Shown here: positions 42,314 to 51,380 of the stretch, one piece after another
Layout of the letters: each line of letters begins with the position of its first letter
Position numbering within the stretch: the stretch's first letter is position 1
NCBI RefSeq assembly: GCF_028683135.1
Contig: NZ_JAJUBB010000007.1
Location: forward strand, 175,021-239,020
Origin: Enterovibrio qingdaonensis
GTDB lineage: Bacteria > Pseudomonadota > Gammaproteobacteria > Enterobacterales > Vibrionaceae
Direction: 5' to 3'
DNA: 64,000 bases
Made by a program: the position numbers and the translations under genes
The notes under the pieces: generated by a model
What the model saw: only the letters and a program-made list of their open reading frames with translations
The model's database searches: none
What the model was told of the DNA's origin: nothing

Positions 42314-43615
42314 TTATTCCTGTTTATCAGTTATCGTTGGTGGTGTTTTCCAGCCAATGGCGAGACTCACGAAAATCGCTGCGGCAAGCGTGCCGCACTG
42401 GAGCCAAAGTCCAGCCATAATCATTTCAGCGATAAACGTTGTAAAAATACCGACCATAAAAACAAACCCTAGCACCAGTAAAATGGCGTTGGCATGGCAT
42501 TCTTTTCGTCTTCGCCAGCACACGACAAAGACGGCGATATAGCAGGCCAGAAAGGTTGCACTCGCCACGTTGGCGATGAATGACAGGTTGAAAAAATTTG
42601 TCAGTAACATGACCAATGCAATCAAAAGGAAAAACCCCTGGCTGCCACCGGCAAGTAACGTTTTCCTAAATACAGGAGGAAGAATACCTGATCCTCCCAT
42701 CTCTTTAGAGACATTCAGCATGGAAAATATGTTTGCCACGATGGAAGAGGCCGTCGCAAAGAGTGCCGCAAGTGATACAAGGAAAAAGCCGAAACTACCG
42801 AGAATAGGGGCCGCAGCTTGAGCGACTGCGGTGTCGGTATATTTGATCAGATCTTCGGGGCTGACGTTTCCTAGCACCACAAGCGCAAGAACCACGTACA
42901 GCACGATCACGAGCCCTATCGCGAGCATAAAAGCGCGAGGCATATCTTTTTCCGGATTGGTGACATCTGCAGATGCACTGGCCATCAATCCAAAACCAGA
43001 ATAAGCAAAGAAAGCGAGGCCGACACTGGAGAACATCATTGATGTCTGCACGTCTTGGTGCACGTTTAGCATTGATGGCTTGAGTGTAATTGCACCGACG
43101 ATGATAAACAGGAAAAGAATGACAAGTTTTACGGCAACCAGAATCAGTTCAACACGGCCTACCGTTTTTGCCCCCAACAAATTAAGGATTGTCAGCAATA
43201 TCATAATGCCTGTGGCATAGATATTTGCCCAGTCACTGTGGTCGGGTTGATGAAGAATACGTGCGGTATATGCCCCAAATGCTTTGGCAATCAGGGCCAG
43301 CGTCAAAATGAGAGTGATGAGGTATAAGCACGCGAGAGCGCGCTCGATGATAGGAGAACCAATACCCAACGCGAAAAAATCAGTGACGCCGCCGCGAGAT
43401 GGGAATACGGCACTTAACCGCGCATAGGAATATCCAGAGAACAACGCCGCGATACCAGCGAGAACAAAGGCAATCCATGTATCTCCACGTACATTAATAG
43501 CGATTTGGCCCAAGAGCGCAAAAACACCGGCTCCGACCATTGAGCCTATTCCGAGTGCGGCAACACCCCAAACGCTCATGTGCTTGTGATGGGGGAGCGG
43601 ATTTGAATCAGACAT
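42314..43615 (-). CDS. APC-family amino-acid permease
   Basis: This permease of about 433 residues has 12 or so transmembrane helices. TM1 is 'VWGVAALGIGSMVGAGVFALLGQ', whose GxGxxGAG form is typical of APC substrate-binding helices. 'GYSYARLSAVFPSRGGVTDFF' and 'SSVGLAFFAYSGFGLMASASADVTNPEKDMPRA' are standard TM2/TM6 signatures. It imports or exchanges an amino acid or amine. ATG 43615 is chosen because AAGGA lies 7 bp before it; the frame extends 8 codons to a TTG. It is followed closely by the EamA gene. Confidence 0.9.
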   Translation of the reverse strand: MSDSNPLPHHKHMSVWGVAALGIGSMVGAGVFALLGQIAINVRGDTWIAFVLAGIAALFSGYSYARLSAVFPSRGGVTDFFALGIGSPIIERALACLYLITLILTLALIAKAFGAYTARILHQPDHSDWANIYATGIMILLTILNLLGAKTVGRVELILVAVKLVILFLFIIVGAITLKPSMLNVHQDVQTSMMFSSVGLAFFAYSGFGLMASASADVTNPEKDMPRAFMLAIGLVIVLYVVLALVVLGNVSPEDLIKYTDTAVAQAAAPILGSFGFFLVSLAALFATASSIVANIFSMLNVSKEMGGSGILPPVFRKTLLAGGSQGFFLLIALVMLLTNFFNLSFIANVASATFLACYIAVFVVCWRRRKECHANAILLVLGFVFMVGIFTTFIAEMIMAGLWLQCGTLAAAIFVSLAIGWKTPPTITDKQE

Positions 43616-43821
43616 CCATTTTCCTTGGGGCGACTGCAAACAATTACCTAGGAGGATAGTTCATCAGGTTACGGCCAGATGACGCGTATCAGTGACAAAC
43701 GCAAGGAAGACGAAGGAACGAATTCTGCGAAGTTGTTCCCGACAAAAACTGGACGCTTCAGCCTGATCTAACTATCGACCATTTAATGTAAAGCGGGGAC
43801 GTTATGCGCCCCCGCTCATGA

Positions 43822-45240
43822 TTACATGCTCATTCCCATTCCGGCATTGGCTTTCTTACCGACGTTGTAAAACCAAACCGACAGAGGTATGAAGATCAAG
43901 TTCATAATCGTCGTAAAGTTCATGCCAAATCCGTCTTGAATCAAAGGTCTTAGTGACGCGTCGTTAACGGCAAAGCCCAGCGCATGGAATACCACGTCAA
44001 CACATAGACCGGTTAAGAGAATCGCGATAAACAGCAGGCCAACCATCCATTTTGCAGGGCGATGACCGTAATATTTTTGGTAGACCCGCATCATCGGAAT
44101 GGTCAAGACATCGGCGAGGATGAAGCCAATGACACCGCCAAAGGAAATCCCGCCGTGCCAAAGTGCGGCGGCAAGAAGCAAGTTACCGACAGAGCAAACA
44201 TACGCAATCATGGCCACGAAAATGCCAATGATCACATCGAGGAATGAATGCAACCAAACAGGGAGGTTGGCATCACTACTAATGAACAGTGCGCGCCAGC
44301 CGTCCAATGGGACAATCGCGATCAGCAATGAAGAGACCACGACACCAATCAATATTTCTTTGCCTATCATCGCCAAGTCCATATGGAAAAAACCGGCGGC
44401 TTTGGTCACCTTACTCGGTGTGGTATGTGACATCTCATGTGTGCCGGAACCATGCATATGCTCGTGTGAAGCATGGTTCATTGCACCCATATCCATGCCA
44501 CAATCGTCGGCTGCTTTCTCGTGATTCATGTGTTTATGGTCTTCATGGTGCATGCCGCCCATGTCCATGCCACAGTCGCTTTTGGGCTCGTCGTGATGCA
44601 TTTCACTGTGAGTATGCATACTATGGTCATGATGCATATGCTCGTGGTTTTCGCTATGCATGCCCTCCATGCCACAATCGTCGGCTGCTTTCTCGTGGTT
44701 CATGTGTTTGTGGTCTTCATGGTGCATGTCGCCCATATCCATTCCGCAATCGTGTTTCGCAGAGGGGGCACCTTCTGAAGCCAATTTTTCACGCAGTTCA
44801 TTCTCGACGTCTTTCGGGAAGAAGCGAGAGAAAAGCAATGCAACAAAGCAGATAAGCAGCAATCCACCAAGGATTTCCCCCCAGAGAAATGTCCAGCCAA
44901 GTAAAGCGACGAGAACAATAAACATTTCAACGATGAGGTTGGTGCTTGACACTAAAAAGGCCATCGCGTTAGCCAATGTGGCCTTTTTAAGAAGTAACGT
45001 GTGGGAAAGAGAAGCCGCTGCGTAAGAGCAAGAGGACGAGACTACACCCAATAATGTAGTAATGGATAAGCTTCTTACACTGGTATGTCCAAGGTGCGTT
45101 GAAACGGTATCAACCGGGAGCATATTGCGGATAAATGATGACAGCATCAGGCCGAAGGCTAAGGGCCAATATATCTGCCAAACCATGTTGAAAAAGACAT
45201 CCAGAATGTGAAAAACGATATTGCTATCACCACTTCCCAT
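43822..45240 (-). CDS. Metal-efflux-type permease (SO_0444 / DUF318-like) with Cys/Met/His-rich loop
   Basis: This 472-residue inner-membrane protein has about four N-terminal helices with 'SSSCSYAAASLSHTLLLKKATLANAMAFL', a long hydrophilic loop (about 160-272), and four or so C-terminal helices with 'GIFVAMIAYVCSVGNLLLAAALW'. This is the YraQ/DUF318 permease form of the SO_0444-type copper/zinc efflux proteins. The loop contains 28 residues from D164 CGMDMG to CGM that recur at 222-249 with one change, plus more His/Met clusters, so it very likely binds Cu, Zn or similar metals. A small His-rich protein gene lies just upstream in the same direction. Confidence 0.85.
   Translation of the reverse strand: MGSGDSNIVFHILDVFFNMVWQIYWPLAFGLMLSSFIRNMLPVDTVSTHLGHTSVRSLSITTLLGVVSSSCSYAAASLSHTLLLKKATLANAMAFLVSSTNLIVEMFIVLVALLGWTFLWGEILGGLLLICFVALLFSRFFPKDVENELREKLASEGAPSAKHDCGMDMGDMHHEDHKHMNHEKAADDCGMEGMHSENHEHMHHDHSMHTHSEMHHDEPKSDCGMDMGGMHHEDHKHMNHEKAADDCGMDMGAMNHASHEHMHGSGTHEMSHTTPSKVTKAAGFFHMDLAMIGKEILIGVVVSSLLIAIVPLDGWRALFISSDANLPVWLHSFLDVIIGIFVAMIAYVCSVGNLLLAAALWHGGISFGGVIGFILADVLTIPMMRVYQKYYGHRPAKWMVGLLFIAILLTGLCVDVVFHALGFAVNDASLRPLIQDGFGMNFTTIMNLIFIPLSVWFYNVGKKANAGMGMSM
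44494..44577 (-). repeat. 84-bp direct repeat in the metal loop, copy 2
   Basis: It encodes residues 222-249 of the permease and is a close match to 44668-44751. Most differences are silent. The units start 174 bp apart. Confidence 0.85.
44668..44751 (-). repeat. 84-bp direct repeat in the metal loop, copy 1
   Basis: It encodes residues 164-191. The protein repeat differs at only one residue (Asp/Gly) from the other copy. Confidence 0.85.
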
Positions 45241-45331
45241 GGTTGAATCCTCATTTGGTCAGTTTGGAAGTAAGGCTAGTCGTGAGTCATGCATGTTGGT
45301 GTATCACCTAAGATGCAAGCCTGTAACAACG

Positions 45332-45352
45332 AAGCCCGCGTGAGGCGGGCTT
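45332..45352. terminator. Hairpin between His-rich gene and permease gene
   Basis: AAGCCCGC (45332-45339) pairs with GCGGGCTT (45345-45352). It follows the His-rich gene stop by 27 bp. The T-run on the minus strand is weak (TTCGTTGTT), so it may terminate only partly. Confidence 0.6.
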
Positions 45353-45378
45353 CATCTGCAACGAAGGATTTTTATCGG

Positions 45379-45627
45379 TTATTCTTCGTCATCGTCCGGA
45401 CCCATGACGATGGTGACTGGGCCGTAGTAGTGATGGTGATGGTGAGTTGTTCGGTGGTGGTGATGTGTGCCTTTGTGGGTGTCTACGCCGCCGTGTAAGT
45501 GATGACCGTGGCTAGGCTCATGTGCACGATAGTCCATATGATCTTTATTGTGCTTATGCTCTACATCTTCACCGTAAGCATGTTCCATTGTTTCATGGGT
45601 GGACACTTTGGTTTTTTGCTGAGCCAT
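45379..45627 (-). CDS. Small histidine-rich protein, likely metal-binding
   Basis: This 82-residue soluble protein has about a quarter His, with clusters 'HGHHLHGG', 'THHHHRTTHHHHHYY' and an acidic tail 'GPDDDEE'. It has no signal peptide or membrane segment. ATG 45627 is fixed by an excellent AAGGAGG upstream; the longer open frame has no protein-like N-terminus. His-rich small proteins typically buffer or hand over Ni, Co, Zn or Cu. Its place just upstream of the Met/His-loop permease, in the same direction, suggests a common metal-handling role. I know no named family for it. Confidence 0.8.
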   Translation of the reverse strand: MAQQKTKVSTHETMEHAYGEDVEHKHNKDHMDYRAHEPSHGHHLHGGVDTHKGTHHHHRTTHHHHHYYGPVTIVMGPDDDEE

Positions 45628-45780
45628 AATGGCCTCCTTGTATGGATAGTTGTTTGTCTGTAAAGCGTTTTTGCTTAACTTGATTTCATTGTAACGCCGA
45701 AAAATCACGTTACAGCAGCAGGAAATCTGAAATATAAGTTCTCGCTGACTTTCGAAAATCTTCGCTTTCATCGAGACCAA

Positions 45781-46073
45781 TTGCCCATAACAATGAACAC
45801 GGGACGGTAGTGATGTCGATGAGTTGGCTTCCTCCTGCCCACAATGGTCCGCATGTGTTTAGTCAACACCTAGTCTGGCATTAAACCCTTTCGGTTGAGG
45901 TTCTATTGGCGTGTCATTCCTGAGATAAAGCGGGAAAAGCGATGAGGACTGAGAGGTGTAAAATATGGCTTTCTATTGCTACTTCTGTGAGCCTTGGCAC
46001 CGAACATCACTGCCGTTCTTTTTCCTTAACGCATAGCCGTTACACTGATAGGAAATAAAAAGGAGGGATTCAT
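45781..46073. other. Intergenic region between divergent His-rich and HTH genes
   Basis: No gene was recognised. It should hold the leftward promoter of the metal genes and the rightward promoter of the HTH gene. AGGAGGG at 46061-46067 is the Shine-Dalgarno of the latter. Confidence 0.4.
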
Positions 46074-46370
46074 TTGTCAGTACCCAGCAAAACCAAAACC
46101 AGCTTTTATCGCCGTCTATTAGTGGCTTATCTTATTGAACAAGGGGTCAATACTGTCCCTGCCATTATGAATGAAACAGGCATGCCAAGGCGTACGGCAC
46201 AGGATACGATTGATGCGTTGGGCGAACTGGATATCGACGTGCAGTTTGTCGGAGCGAATAAAAATGGTGGGTATCAAATATCAGATTGGGGAGCCATCAA
46301 TAAAACGTGGGTGAAGAAACACCTTGTTTTGATCAAGGACACTCTGAATTATCCGCTGTCTACGAGCTAG
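46074..46370 (+). CDS. Small winged helix-turn-helix protein
   Basis: This 98-residue protein has a helix-turn-helix ('VNTVPAIMNETGMPRRTAQDTIDALGEL') followed by a wing-like 'VQFVGANKNGGYQISDWG'. It is probably a DNA-binding regulator. The start is TTG at 46074; AGGAGGG 6 bp upstream is strong evidence, and the first ATG comes 31 codons later inside the HTH. It is divergent from the metal genes and convergent with mgsA, and may regulate the former, though this is only positional inference. Confidence 0.78.
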   Translation: MSVPSKTKTSFYRRLLVAYLIEQGVNTVPAIMNETGMPRRTAQDTIDALGELDIDVQFVGANKNGGYQISDWGAINKTWVKKHLVLIKDTLNYPLSTS

Positions 46371-46381
46371 GTTTCATCTAT

Positions 46382-46410
46382 AAAAAACGCCCAAGAGCTG
46401 GGCGTTAAAA
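46382..46410. terminator. Bidirectional terminator between HTH gene and mgsA
   Basis: AACGCCCA (46386-46393) pairs with TGGGCGTT (46399-46406). Six A residues precede it and four follow, so the stronger T-run is on the minus strand, serving mgsA. Confidence 0.82.
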
Positions 46411-46433
46411 ATCACTGCGTTGGGTATCAATGA

Positions 46434-46889
46434 TTATAGGCGTTCTGCTAGGTAGGCATCGTAGTCTGGTACTTCGATTTCAACTTCTTGCGCCATTTTT
46501 GGCGAAGTGATGAGATAGCCTGCAGATGCGCGGTTAATCGCAACGGGAATATTCCACACAGCAGCAATACGCAGCAGTGCTTTAACATCAGGGTCATGCG
46601 GTACTGCACTCAATGGGTCCCAAAAGAAAATTAACACATCGATTTTCTTTTCACAGATCATGGCACCCAGTTGCTGGTCGCCACCCATAGGGCCGCTCAT
46701 TAAGGATGTGATTGAAAGTCCAGTCTCCTTGCTAAGTAAATTCCCCGTAGTGCCAGTGGCATAAAGCGAATGTTGAGAGAGGCTTTCTCTGTTTTCTTTT
46801 ACCCAGCGAACCAGCTCGGACTTACAGTGGTCATGAGCAACAAGAGCGATTTGCTTGTGCGAGTTTACTTTTCGAGTGGTGGACTTCAT
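46434..46889 (-). CDS. mgsA: Methylglyoxal synthase
   Basis: This 151-residue enzyme converts dihydroxyacetone phosphate to methylglyoxal plus phosphate, a bypass that relieves sugar-phosphate stress. It shows '[20 protein letters not shown]', '[11 protein letters not shown]' (phosphate site), '[16 protein letters not shown]' with the catalytic Asp, '[24 protein letters not shown]' and the final '[13 protein letters not shown]'. Length is normal. It is monocistronic and ends at the bidirectional terminator. Confidence 0.96.
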   Translation of the reverse strand: MKSTTRKVNSHKQIALVAHDHCKSELVRWVKENRESLSQHSLYATGTTGNLLSKETGLSITSLMSGPMGGDQQLGAMICEKKIDVLIFFWDPLSAVPHDPDVKALLRIAAVWNIPVAINRASAGYLITSPKMAQEVEIEVPDYDAYLAERL

Positions 46890-47065
46890 TCTTAACTTCT
46901 TTATTTATAGATAAATCAGAAAGCACATTCTGAATGATGTTTGTTGCCAACTGCGACAACTAACGGCGATTTTCCCGAGAGGGATCAGTTATTCGTATGC
47001 TGTGATTGTGACATGTCTCATATCTGTATTCACCTGTCTATCACATTGACTCGTGATGGAAAGCA

Positions 47066-47656
47066 CTAATTATTTGAGAAAGCGCGGTATTTTTGTTCTG
47101 CCTCACCATGATCAAGCCAGTGCAGGATGAAACGCGAAACCTGTGTCGCTTGGTTTAAATCCAACACCGTAAGGGCATCATCGACTTTCTTCTCAATTGA
47201 CGCCGTGTCGTCCGTGGCAATCGCAATAATGTTTTTATCGTTCTGGGAAAGAAGTGGTTTCTCGTAACTCGGGCGGTACACCTCAATTTTGGTCAAAGTG
47301 GCATCACGAAAGCCTTCTACCAGAATTACATCCAAGCGCAAATGGTCGAGTTGTGCCAAGCATTCGGTCAATTCTGGCTCTCTTTCCTCACCGTCATCGT
47401 GGTATTCGAAAAAAAGCATATGTCGTTTAGCCGTTGCGAGAAGCAACTGGTCGCTACCCGCGTATCGCAAACGATAACTGTCTTTTCTCGGAGGGTCGGG
47501 TTCGATTGTGTGGTGACTGTGTTTTAGTACACCTACACGGAGTCCTTGAGCTTTTAAATGTGGAATAACTTGCTCAAGAAGCGTAGTTTTTCCAGAGCCA
47601 CTGAAACCCGCAAAGCCGATAACGGGAGTTAACTTGTTGGAATCCATAATCTTCAT
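47066..47656 (-). CDS. mobB: Molybdopterin-guanine dinucleotide biosynthesis protein MobB
   Basis: This 196-residue P-loop GTP-binding protein has Walker A 'GFSGSGKTTLLEQVIPHLKAQGLRVGVLKHSHH', 'DVILVEGFRDATLTKIEVYRP' as the Walker B/base region, and the typical 'DSYRLRYAGSDQLLLAT'. MobB assists MobA in attaching GMP to molybdopterin. No mobA is adjacent. The start may be the ATG at 47656 or the one three codons later (47647); no Shine-Dalgarno separates them. The C-terminus extends about 20 residues beyond the minimal domain. Confidence 0.93.
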   Translation of the reverse strand: MKIMDSNKLTPVIGFAGFSGSGKTTLLEQVIPHLKAQGLRVGVLKHSHHTIEPDPPRKDSYRLRYAGSDQLLLATAKRHMLFFEYHDDGEEREPELTECLAQLDHLRLDVILVEGFRDATLTKIEVYRPSYEKPLLSQNDKNIIAIATDDTASIEKKVDDALTVLDLNQATQVSRFILHWLDHGEAEQKYRAFSNN

Positions 47657-47924
47657 TGCCCTAAATGAAAAGTGTCATTCTAAAAAGTGATAAGGTCCAA
47701 AATAAATCAGTACACGCACAAGATTAAGACGTGCACGATGTCAAAGAGGCACTACAGTTAGTCTTAGTTAATCGTTGTTCTCTAAAATACAAACCAACAC
47801 GAGGCTTGGCTAGGCAAGTATTCTATGCATCACAAAGTTCTTATGGAAAAGCGATTGTGGACATTAGTTGGCTTGATCCTGACTCGATAACTGCGGATAC
47901 ACCTGATTATCACGGAGCGATAAT

Positions 47925-48425
47925 ATGTGGGTTACACTCGATTTTGAAGCTTCAGGCCTCACTGATGCTTCATATCCGATTGAAGTTGGCTACAGTCTAC
48001 CTGATGGGTCAAGCGTTAGCTTGCTTATCAACCCCGAATCTTCCTCTGAAAACTGGCACTACTGGGATGATTACGCCGAGAAGGAAATACACGGCATAGA
48101 CAGGCGAGAGCTTCTCACGAAAGGCGTGTCGGTGTTTGATGTATGTGCGCACCTTAACAGTTCTCTATGTTTTTATGATGACGTCATTTGCGATAGTCAG
48201 TGGGATTTGTTTTGGTTGGGTCGGCTCTACAAAGCGGCACACATGCGTCCGACATTTACCTTGACGGAAGTCGGCCACTGGTTGCAACGTATTGAAGGCA
48301 TACAAAAGTCAGATTTTGTTGATGCAATGGACGCACTTGGTCCAGCACCTCATCGAGCAGAGGCGGATGCAAAATACATTCGCGATGCATTATCAAAGCT
48401 TCTAAACAAGCAAAGCTGTTCTTAG
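47925..48425 (+). CDS. DEDD-type 3'-5' exonuclease-like protein
   Basis: The 166-residue protein has a shortened DnaQ/RNase T-like fold. 'WVTLDFEASGL' at the N-terminus gives the first Asp and Glu (ExoI), the centre has 'DDVICDSQWDLFWLGRLYKAA' (ExoII-like Asp), and the end has 'HRAEADAKYIRDAL' (His and Asp of ExoIII). This DEDDh pattern implies two-metal 3'-5' exonuclease activity on DNA or RNA. The family is usually somewhat longer. It precedes, by 51 bp, an EEP-family gene on the same strand. Confidence 0.82.
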   Translation: MWVTLDFEASGLTDASYPIEVGYSLPDGSSVSLLINPESSSENWHYWDDYAEKEIHGIDRRELLTKGVSVFDVCAHLNSSLCFYDDVICDSQWDLFWLGRLYKAAHMRPTFTLTEVGHWLQRIEGIQKSDFVDAMDALGPAPHRAEADAKYIRDALSKLLNKQSCS

Positions 48426-48476
48426 AAGGTCGCACTAGGTTACCATTTGGTTCTCTGACCCAATGGTGACCGCTAA

Positions 48477-49556
48477 ATGACAGGCAAGACAGTTCGATTC
48501 GCAACGTTTAACGTATCAATGTCTGCTGACATGCCCACGCGAATGTTCGATGAGCTTCGGCAGAACAGCAAAAGAATTCAGAAGCTTGCCGCCATTATTC
48601 AGCACGTTAACCCTGATGTCTTGCTGCTTTGCGAATTTGATCACCCCGGTGAAGGTGGAGACGACGGCTCTTTGGCGTACTTTTGTAGCGAGTATCTCGA
48701 CGTCAGCAATTTTGGTGGTTCAGCAGTGCAGTATCCTTATCGATACCTTGCGCCTTCTAACACGGGATTACCGATTCTGGCGAATGATGATGTTTCAAAT
48801 TCGCCAGAACGTGCGCAAGGTTTTGGCTGTCATCACGGCCAATATGGGTTTGCTGTCCTGAGCCGTTACCCGCTGCGAGTCGACGACGTTCGTTCGTGGC
48901 AAACCTTGCTATGGAAAGATTTTCCCCAATCTCGACTGCCTGTCGATTATTACAGCCCAGATGTAGCAAGCAAGCTCAGATTGTCGTCTAAAAATCATGT
49001 CGCTATTCCGGTGGATCTTGACGGCACGTCAATCACCCTTGTTGCTTGCCATCCAACGCCACCAGTTTTCGATGGTCCAGAAAAACGAAACCTTAAAAGG
49101 AACGCAGACGAACTAAAATTGCTTGAAGCCATTATTTCTAATGACCAGAGGTTAGTTGATGATGATGGAAACAGTGGGGGGATTTGTGCCGATATGCCAT
49201 TCGTTGTGATGGGGGATCTGAATGCTGATTGCCTAAATGGCGATGGTGATAAACTGGCCATTGGTTCCTTACTTGGCCACGCTAGGATGAACGACGACAA
49301 GCCGCCTAAAAGTCAGGGAGCGCTTGAATACCTGGCAAGAAATAAAGGTCAGAACAAGGCGATGGCGACACACAATCGCGGCTTAAGGCTTGACTATGTG
49401 CTGCCGTCTAATGACTTGAAGGTGATAGACAGTGGCGTTTTCTGGCCACTGAAGAATTCTGCGCTTCACGCGTTCATCACAGACAAACGAGGCCGATTGT
49501 CGTTTGATGCCCCTTCGGATCACCGCTTAGTTTGGGTGGACGTTGCGTTGATATAA
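48477..49556 (+). CDS. Endonuclease/exonuclease/phosphatase (EEP) family protein
   Basis: The 359-residue protein has the EEP fold with its metal and catalytic residues: 'FATFNVS' (Asn), 'PDVLLLCEFDH' (Glu), 'YGFAVLSRYPL', 'VACHPTPP' (His), 'FVVMGDLNAD' (GDxN), 'RLDYVLPS' and the final 'SDHRLVWVDV' (Asp-His). Members hydrolyse phosphodiester bonds in DNA, lipids or inositol phosphates; this one resembles uncharacterised bacterial members and has no signal peptide, so the substrate is open. It may be co-transcribed with the exonuclease gene upstream. Confidence 0.88.
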   Translation: MTGKTVRFATFNVSMSADMPTRMFDELRQNSKRIQKLAAIIQHVNPDVLLLCEFDHPGEGGDDGSLAYFCSEYLDVSNFGGSAVQYPYRYLAPSNTGLPILANDDVSNSPERAQGFGCHHGQYGFAVLSRYPLRVDDVRSWQTLLWKDFPQSRLPVDYYSPDVASKLRLSSKNHVAIPVDLDGTSITLVACHPTPPVFDGPEKRNLKRNADELKLLEAIISNDQRLVDDDGNSGGICADMPFVVMGDLNADCLNGDGDKLAIGSLLGHARMNDDKPPKSQGALEYLARNKGQNKAMATHNRGLRLDYVLPSNDLKVIDSGVFWPLKNSALHAFITDKRGRLSFDAPSDHRLVWVDVALI

Positions 49557-49570
49557 GAGGAGCGTTTGGG

Positions 49571-49828
49571 TTAATTCTCTAACTTTCTTGCGACAAGTTT
49601 GCCAAGAAAATACCCTGCACAAAAGATAGCAAGAAACACCAACGCAGAGGCTGCATAGGCCGCGATATCTGGCAAACCTAGCCCAAAGCCGAAGCTAAAG
49701 CTGAGCCCTAAAAATGCCTCTTGAAGCCAGTGAGTAGCTGGCGCGTTAACGCTCATCCCGATGGCAGCGATAAACGCCAAGAGTGCTAAAAGCCCAATTT
49801 TTAGGCCAATGAGGGTCGAACGTTGCAT
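49571..49828 (-). CDS. Small two- or three-helix membrane protein
   Basis: The 85-residue protein has a hydrophobic N-terminal segment (about 8-27), a glycine/phenylalanine-rich middle (about 40-52), and a second strong membrane helix (about 56-77) ending in basic residues. I do not recognise a family. It is a single gene convergent with the EEP gene and has GGAG upstream of the ATG. Confidence 0.65.
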   Translation of the reverse strand: MQRSTLIGLKIGLLALLAFIAAIGMSVNAPATHWLQEAFLGLSFSFGFGLGLPDIAAYAASALVFLAIFCAGYFLGKLVARKLEN

Positions 49829-49943
49829 AAAAGGCTCCTAAATGAAATCGGAGCCAGTATACCCAAACTACCTGTAAATGCGCTATTTCAGAAAGTATCA
49901 ATACATGCAATTACAATACTCAAGTGATTGAGACATTGATTAA

Positions 49944-51194
49944 TTACTTGATGGCATGCGTGATAAATCGACGTATTTCGTCGTTATCTTGAGGCGCGTT
50001 GAAAGACGGTGTGATCTTTTTCGGTGGGATGAAAATGCCTTTTTCAACCAAACGATTAATTTGCGGGAGGTGCTTCAAGGCTGTTTTTCCACAGAGTAGA
50101 TTCATAAATCCCTCTTCTTGCTCATAAGCGTTGAGCACTTCATGGAAGCCTTTTAGATAAAGATAATCTTTGGTGAAACCACCACCTCGGAATACTCGCG
50201 CAGTGATGGTAAACGCCAGATTTCGCTCAACACCATACTGTTCTTTCAGCATCATAAAGGTGGTGCGGAAAGATTTATCTTTAATCATTGATTCGACAGC
50301 TAACACACGAAGAGCCAGTATTTTTAGGCGTTTGATTGACAAGTGGCCAGCTAAATACTCACTTAAAATAGCCATGCCTTCTTGGGTCATGGTGTTAACA
50401 GGGCATCCAAGCGACAGGATTTTTAACGGCTGCGCACGCGCATTGAGGGTCGTCACCAAGTGCACGCCTAATTCGTGATGCGCAAGGGCGTTTGCTTCTA
50501 TCAACGGAACTTGAGCGCAAGAGTTGATTTTAACTGAAGTGCCGGACACCAGGGCGTTGGCAATCATGTTGTCGTCAATCAGCAGTTGGTAATCGTAACC
50601 TTCACCTTGTGCAAAGGCTTCCATAATATGCTGGATCCCTTGCGCGTCTACCAAGGCGCACTCATCGTCGTCTGAGTCAGGTAAATGCAAAATAAAGGTA
50701 GCGTTCCGAATGTCTTTTTCGGTCGGCTCTCCAAAATAGCGGAGTGAGTTATAAAGGAACTCATTGCTGCCAATGCTTTGCAACTGATCGACTTTATCCG
50801 CGTAAGACACGATGACATCTTCATAAATGGTTTGAAGATCGGGGTCTTCGACTTTTTCGACAGGTAGATTGAACAAATGGCGTTTTAGACGGAACGCATT
50901 TGTCACGTTTTCTTTGTAGGTAAATGTGGGCTCGAAAGAGTAATGGCGCTTGAAAAAGTCCGCTTTCTGCTCTTTGTAATTCTGAGGGCTAACGGCAGAA
51001 AGTATTTCTATACCATTCACCAAATTGAATAGCGCATCATCAAGCTTGGCAGCATGGAGCAGATCCGTGCATGGCTGATAGGTCAAACATCCAGTATCCA
51101 AAGTTACATCCCTCAATTGCCCCCGGACAAGGTTTCTTGTCACATCCTTGGGTACAACAAGATATTGAGTATGCTTCGGTTTTGTGATTCCCAC
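49944..51194 (-). CDS. QEGLA-motif / DUF1704 family protein (metallopeptidase-like)
   Basis: This 416-residue cytoplasmic protein belongs to the DUF1704 / flavohemoglobin-expression-modulating QEGLA-motif family. It has HELGVH (H240, E241, H245) as an HExxxH metal site, then 'LGCPVNTMTQEGMAILSEYLAG' with the QEG motif at 271-273. The family's eukaryotic relatives are tubulin tyrosine carboxypeptidases (MATCAP), so a metallopeptidase role is plausible; the bacterial substrate is unknown. Length fits. A terminator-like inverted repeat lies upstream, separating it from a lipoprotein gene. Confidence 0.88.
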   Translation of the reverse strand: MGITKPKHTQYLVVPKDVTRNLVRGQLRDVTLDTGCLTYQPCTDLLHAAKLDDALFNLVNGIEILSAVSPQNYKEQKADFFKRHYSFEPTFTYKENVTNAFRLKRHLFNLPVEKVEDPDLQTIYEDVIVSYADKVDQLQSIGSNEFLYNSLRYFGEPTEKDIRNATFILHLPDSDDDECALVDAQGIQHIMEAFAQGEGYDYQLLIDDNMIANALVSGTSVKINSCAQVPLIEANALAHHELGVHLVTTLNARAQPLKILSLGCPVNTMTQEGMAILSEYLAGHLSIKRLKILALRVLAVESMIKDKSFRTTFMMLKEQYGVERNLAFTITARVFRGGGFTKDYLYLKGFHEVLNAYEQEEGFMNLLCGKTALKHLPQINRLVEKGIFIPPKKITPSFNAPQDNDEIRRFITHAIK

Positions 51195-51268
51195 AACAAA
51201 AAAGTGGAATGATAGCGAAGGGGAGTGGGTGGGAAAAAACGAGAGTAAACCGCCAAGTTACGATTGCC

Positions 51269-51329
51269 AAACAACCTGAAGATGTCGCTGCCAACGGGTC
51301 TCTATAAAACGCGGGTCTTCAGGTTGTTT
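51269..51329. repeat. 14-bp perfect inverted repeat with 33-base loop
   Basis: AAACAACCTGAAGA (51269-51282) is the exact complement of 51316-51329. The loop contains CGGGTC and GCGGGTC. It lies between the QEGLA gene start and the lipoprotein stop, so it could end lipoprotein transcription or be a structured leader of the QEGLA gene. Confidence 0.7.
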
Positions 51330-51380
51330 TGATATACCGCTCAGTATTCAGCAACGCTATATGTCATCAGCATCAAGCTG

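Noticed and set aside
44289..44855. Cys/His/Arg-rich 188-codon plus-strand frame across the metal loop
   Set aside because: It is the antisense of the repeated Met/His/Cys codons, so its odd composition only mirrors the real gene.
47731..48099. 122-codon frame from GTG upstream of the exonuclease gene
   Set aside because: Its 3' half overlaps the DEDD exonuclease in another frame and no ribosome site precedes it. The unique 194 bp show no recognisable domain.
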